A stretch of DNA of 64,000 nt from Bifidobacterium sp. (lineage in GTDB: Bacteria; Actinomycetota; Actinomycetes; Actinomycetales; Bifidobacteriaceae), in NCBI RefSeq assembly GCF_022647885.1, contig NZ_JALCLM010000001.1, positions 930,001-994,000 on the forward strand, written 5' to 3'. Positions 63,876 through 64,000 of this stretch are shown one piece after another. The notes below the pieces were generated by a model. That model was not told the origin of the DNA. It worked only from the letters and a program-made list of their open reading frames with translations, and made no database searches. The first letter of the stretch is position 1; each line of letters starts with the position of its first letter. A program made the translations under genes and the position numbers.

Positions 63876-64000
63876 ATGAGCAAAAGAGCACATCTTTGGC
63901 GCTCTCAAGGATACCTAGCATGGTTTACAGCCGACACCGCTGTGGCTGTTGGATCGACTTTACGCGGTTTTGCAATTCCGCTCATTGCCTTTTCTGTTTC
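63876..64000 (+). CDS. Partial transporter, probable MFS family (N-terminus only)
   Basis: AAAGGG precedes ATG 63876 by nine bases. The 41 visible residues (MSKRAHLWRSQGYLAWFTADT...) lead into a hydrophobic helix with a GSTLRGFAIPLIAFSV pattern like the first helix of MFS drug exporters. The gene runs off the window. It is divergent from the SDR gene. Confidence 0.6.
   Translation, partial: MSKRAHLWRSQGYLAWFTADTAVAVGSTLRGFAIPLIAFSV

Overview
The window looks like a chromosomal segment from a low-GC member of the Bifidobacteriaceae (actinobacteria). The evidence is a tilS-hpt-ftsH-folB/K-like-DUF3180 run, a prmC-prfA-rpmE run, an actinobacterial SerC, DUF2530 and DUF3180 proteins, a SenX3-like sensor beside phoU, a FIVAR-ended secreted GH32 fructanase and a GntZ-type 6-phosphogluconate dehydrogenase. 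Base composition is near 47-48% GC by eye, low for the family and reminiscent of insect-gut lineages. The species assignment is inference only. I see no rRNA, insertion sequence, prophage or CRISPR array.

Layout. 0.1-9.6 kb: phoU and a divergent SenX3-like sensor, manA, serC, two secreted cell-wall hydrolases (CHAP, NlpC/P60), a tandem UspA and an OsmC protein. 9.8-13.5 kb: thyA-dfrA, a low-molecular-weight tyrosine phosphatase and small orphan proteins separated by strongly folded spacers. 13.9-18.2 kb: tRNA-Phe and tRNA-Asp, then a gluconate module (gntK-gntP-gnd) divergent from a FadR-type GntR regulator. 18.6-26.7 kb: a monosaccharide ABC importer followed by a very large secreted GH32 fructanase, probably one fructan-use unit; base composition changes abruptly inside the binding-protein gene. 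26.8-29.7 kb: three exported TasA/camelysin-like proteins plus a dedicated ER-type (SipW) signal peptidase. 29.9-42.1 kb: DUF4190 protein, galE, trmB, tRNA-Glu, a GNAT, an HxlR/OYE pair, a DUF308 protein, an unusual THI5-like protein with an APH-type kinase, an ASCH protein, glycerate kinase and small membrane proteins. 42.2-55.5 kb: two glycosyltransferases around an AI-2E-family protein, an ABC exporter, dacB, tilS, hpt, ftsH, a degenerate FolB-FolK fusion and DUF3180. 55.6-64 kb: tesB, ettA, prmC, prfA, rpmE, an AGE-family sugar isomerase, an SDR and the start of an apparent MFS gene.

Most noteworthy: (i) a family of six intergenic 98-122 bp elements bounded by inverted TTGTGTAGGGATT arms with mostly diverged interiors, four sharing a central ATTCCGCCATT-like core; (ii) the SipW/TasA-like export locus; (iii) a SenX3 homologue that has lost both its membrane anchor and its phospho-acceptor histidine; (iv) an intact but catalytically eroded FolB-FolK fusion in the place where working folate genes normally lie; (v) a sharp composition break within the sugar-binding-protein gene that continues through the fructanase.
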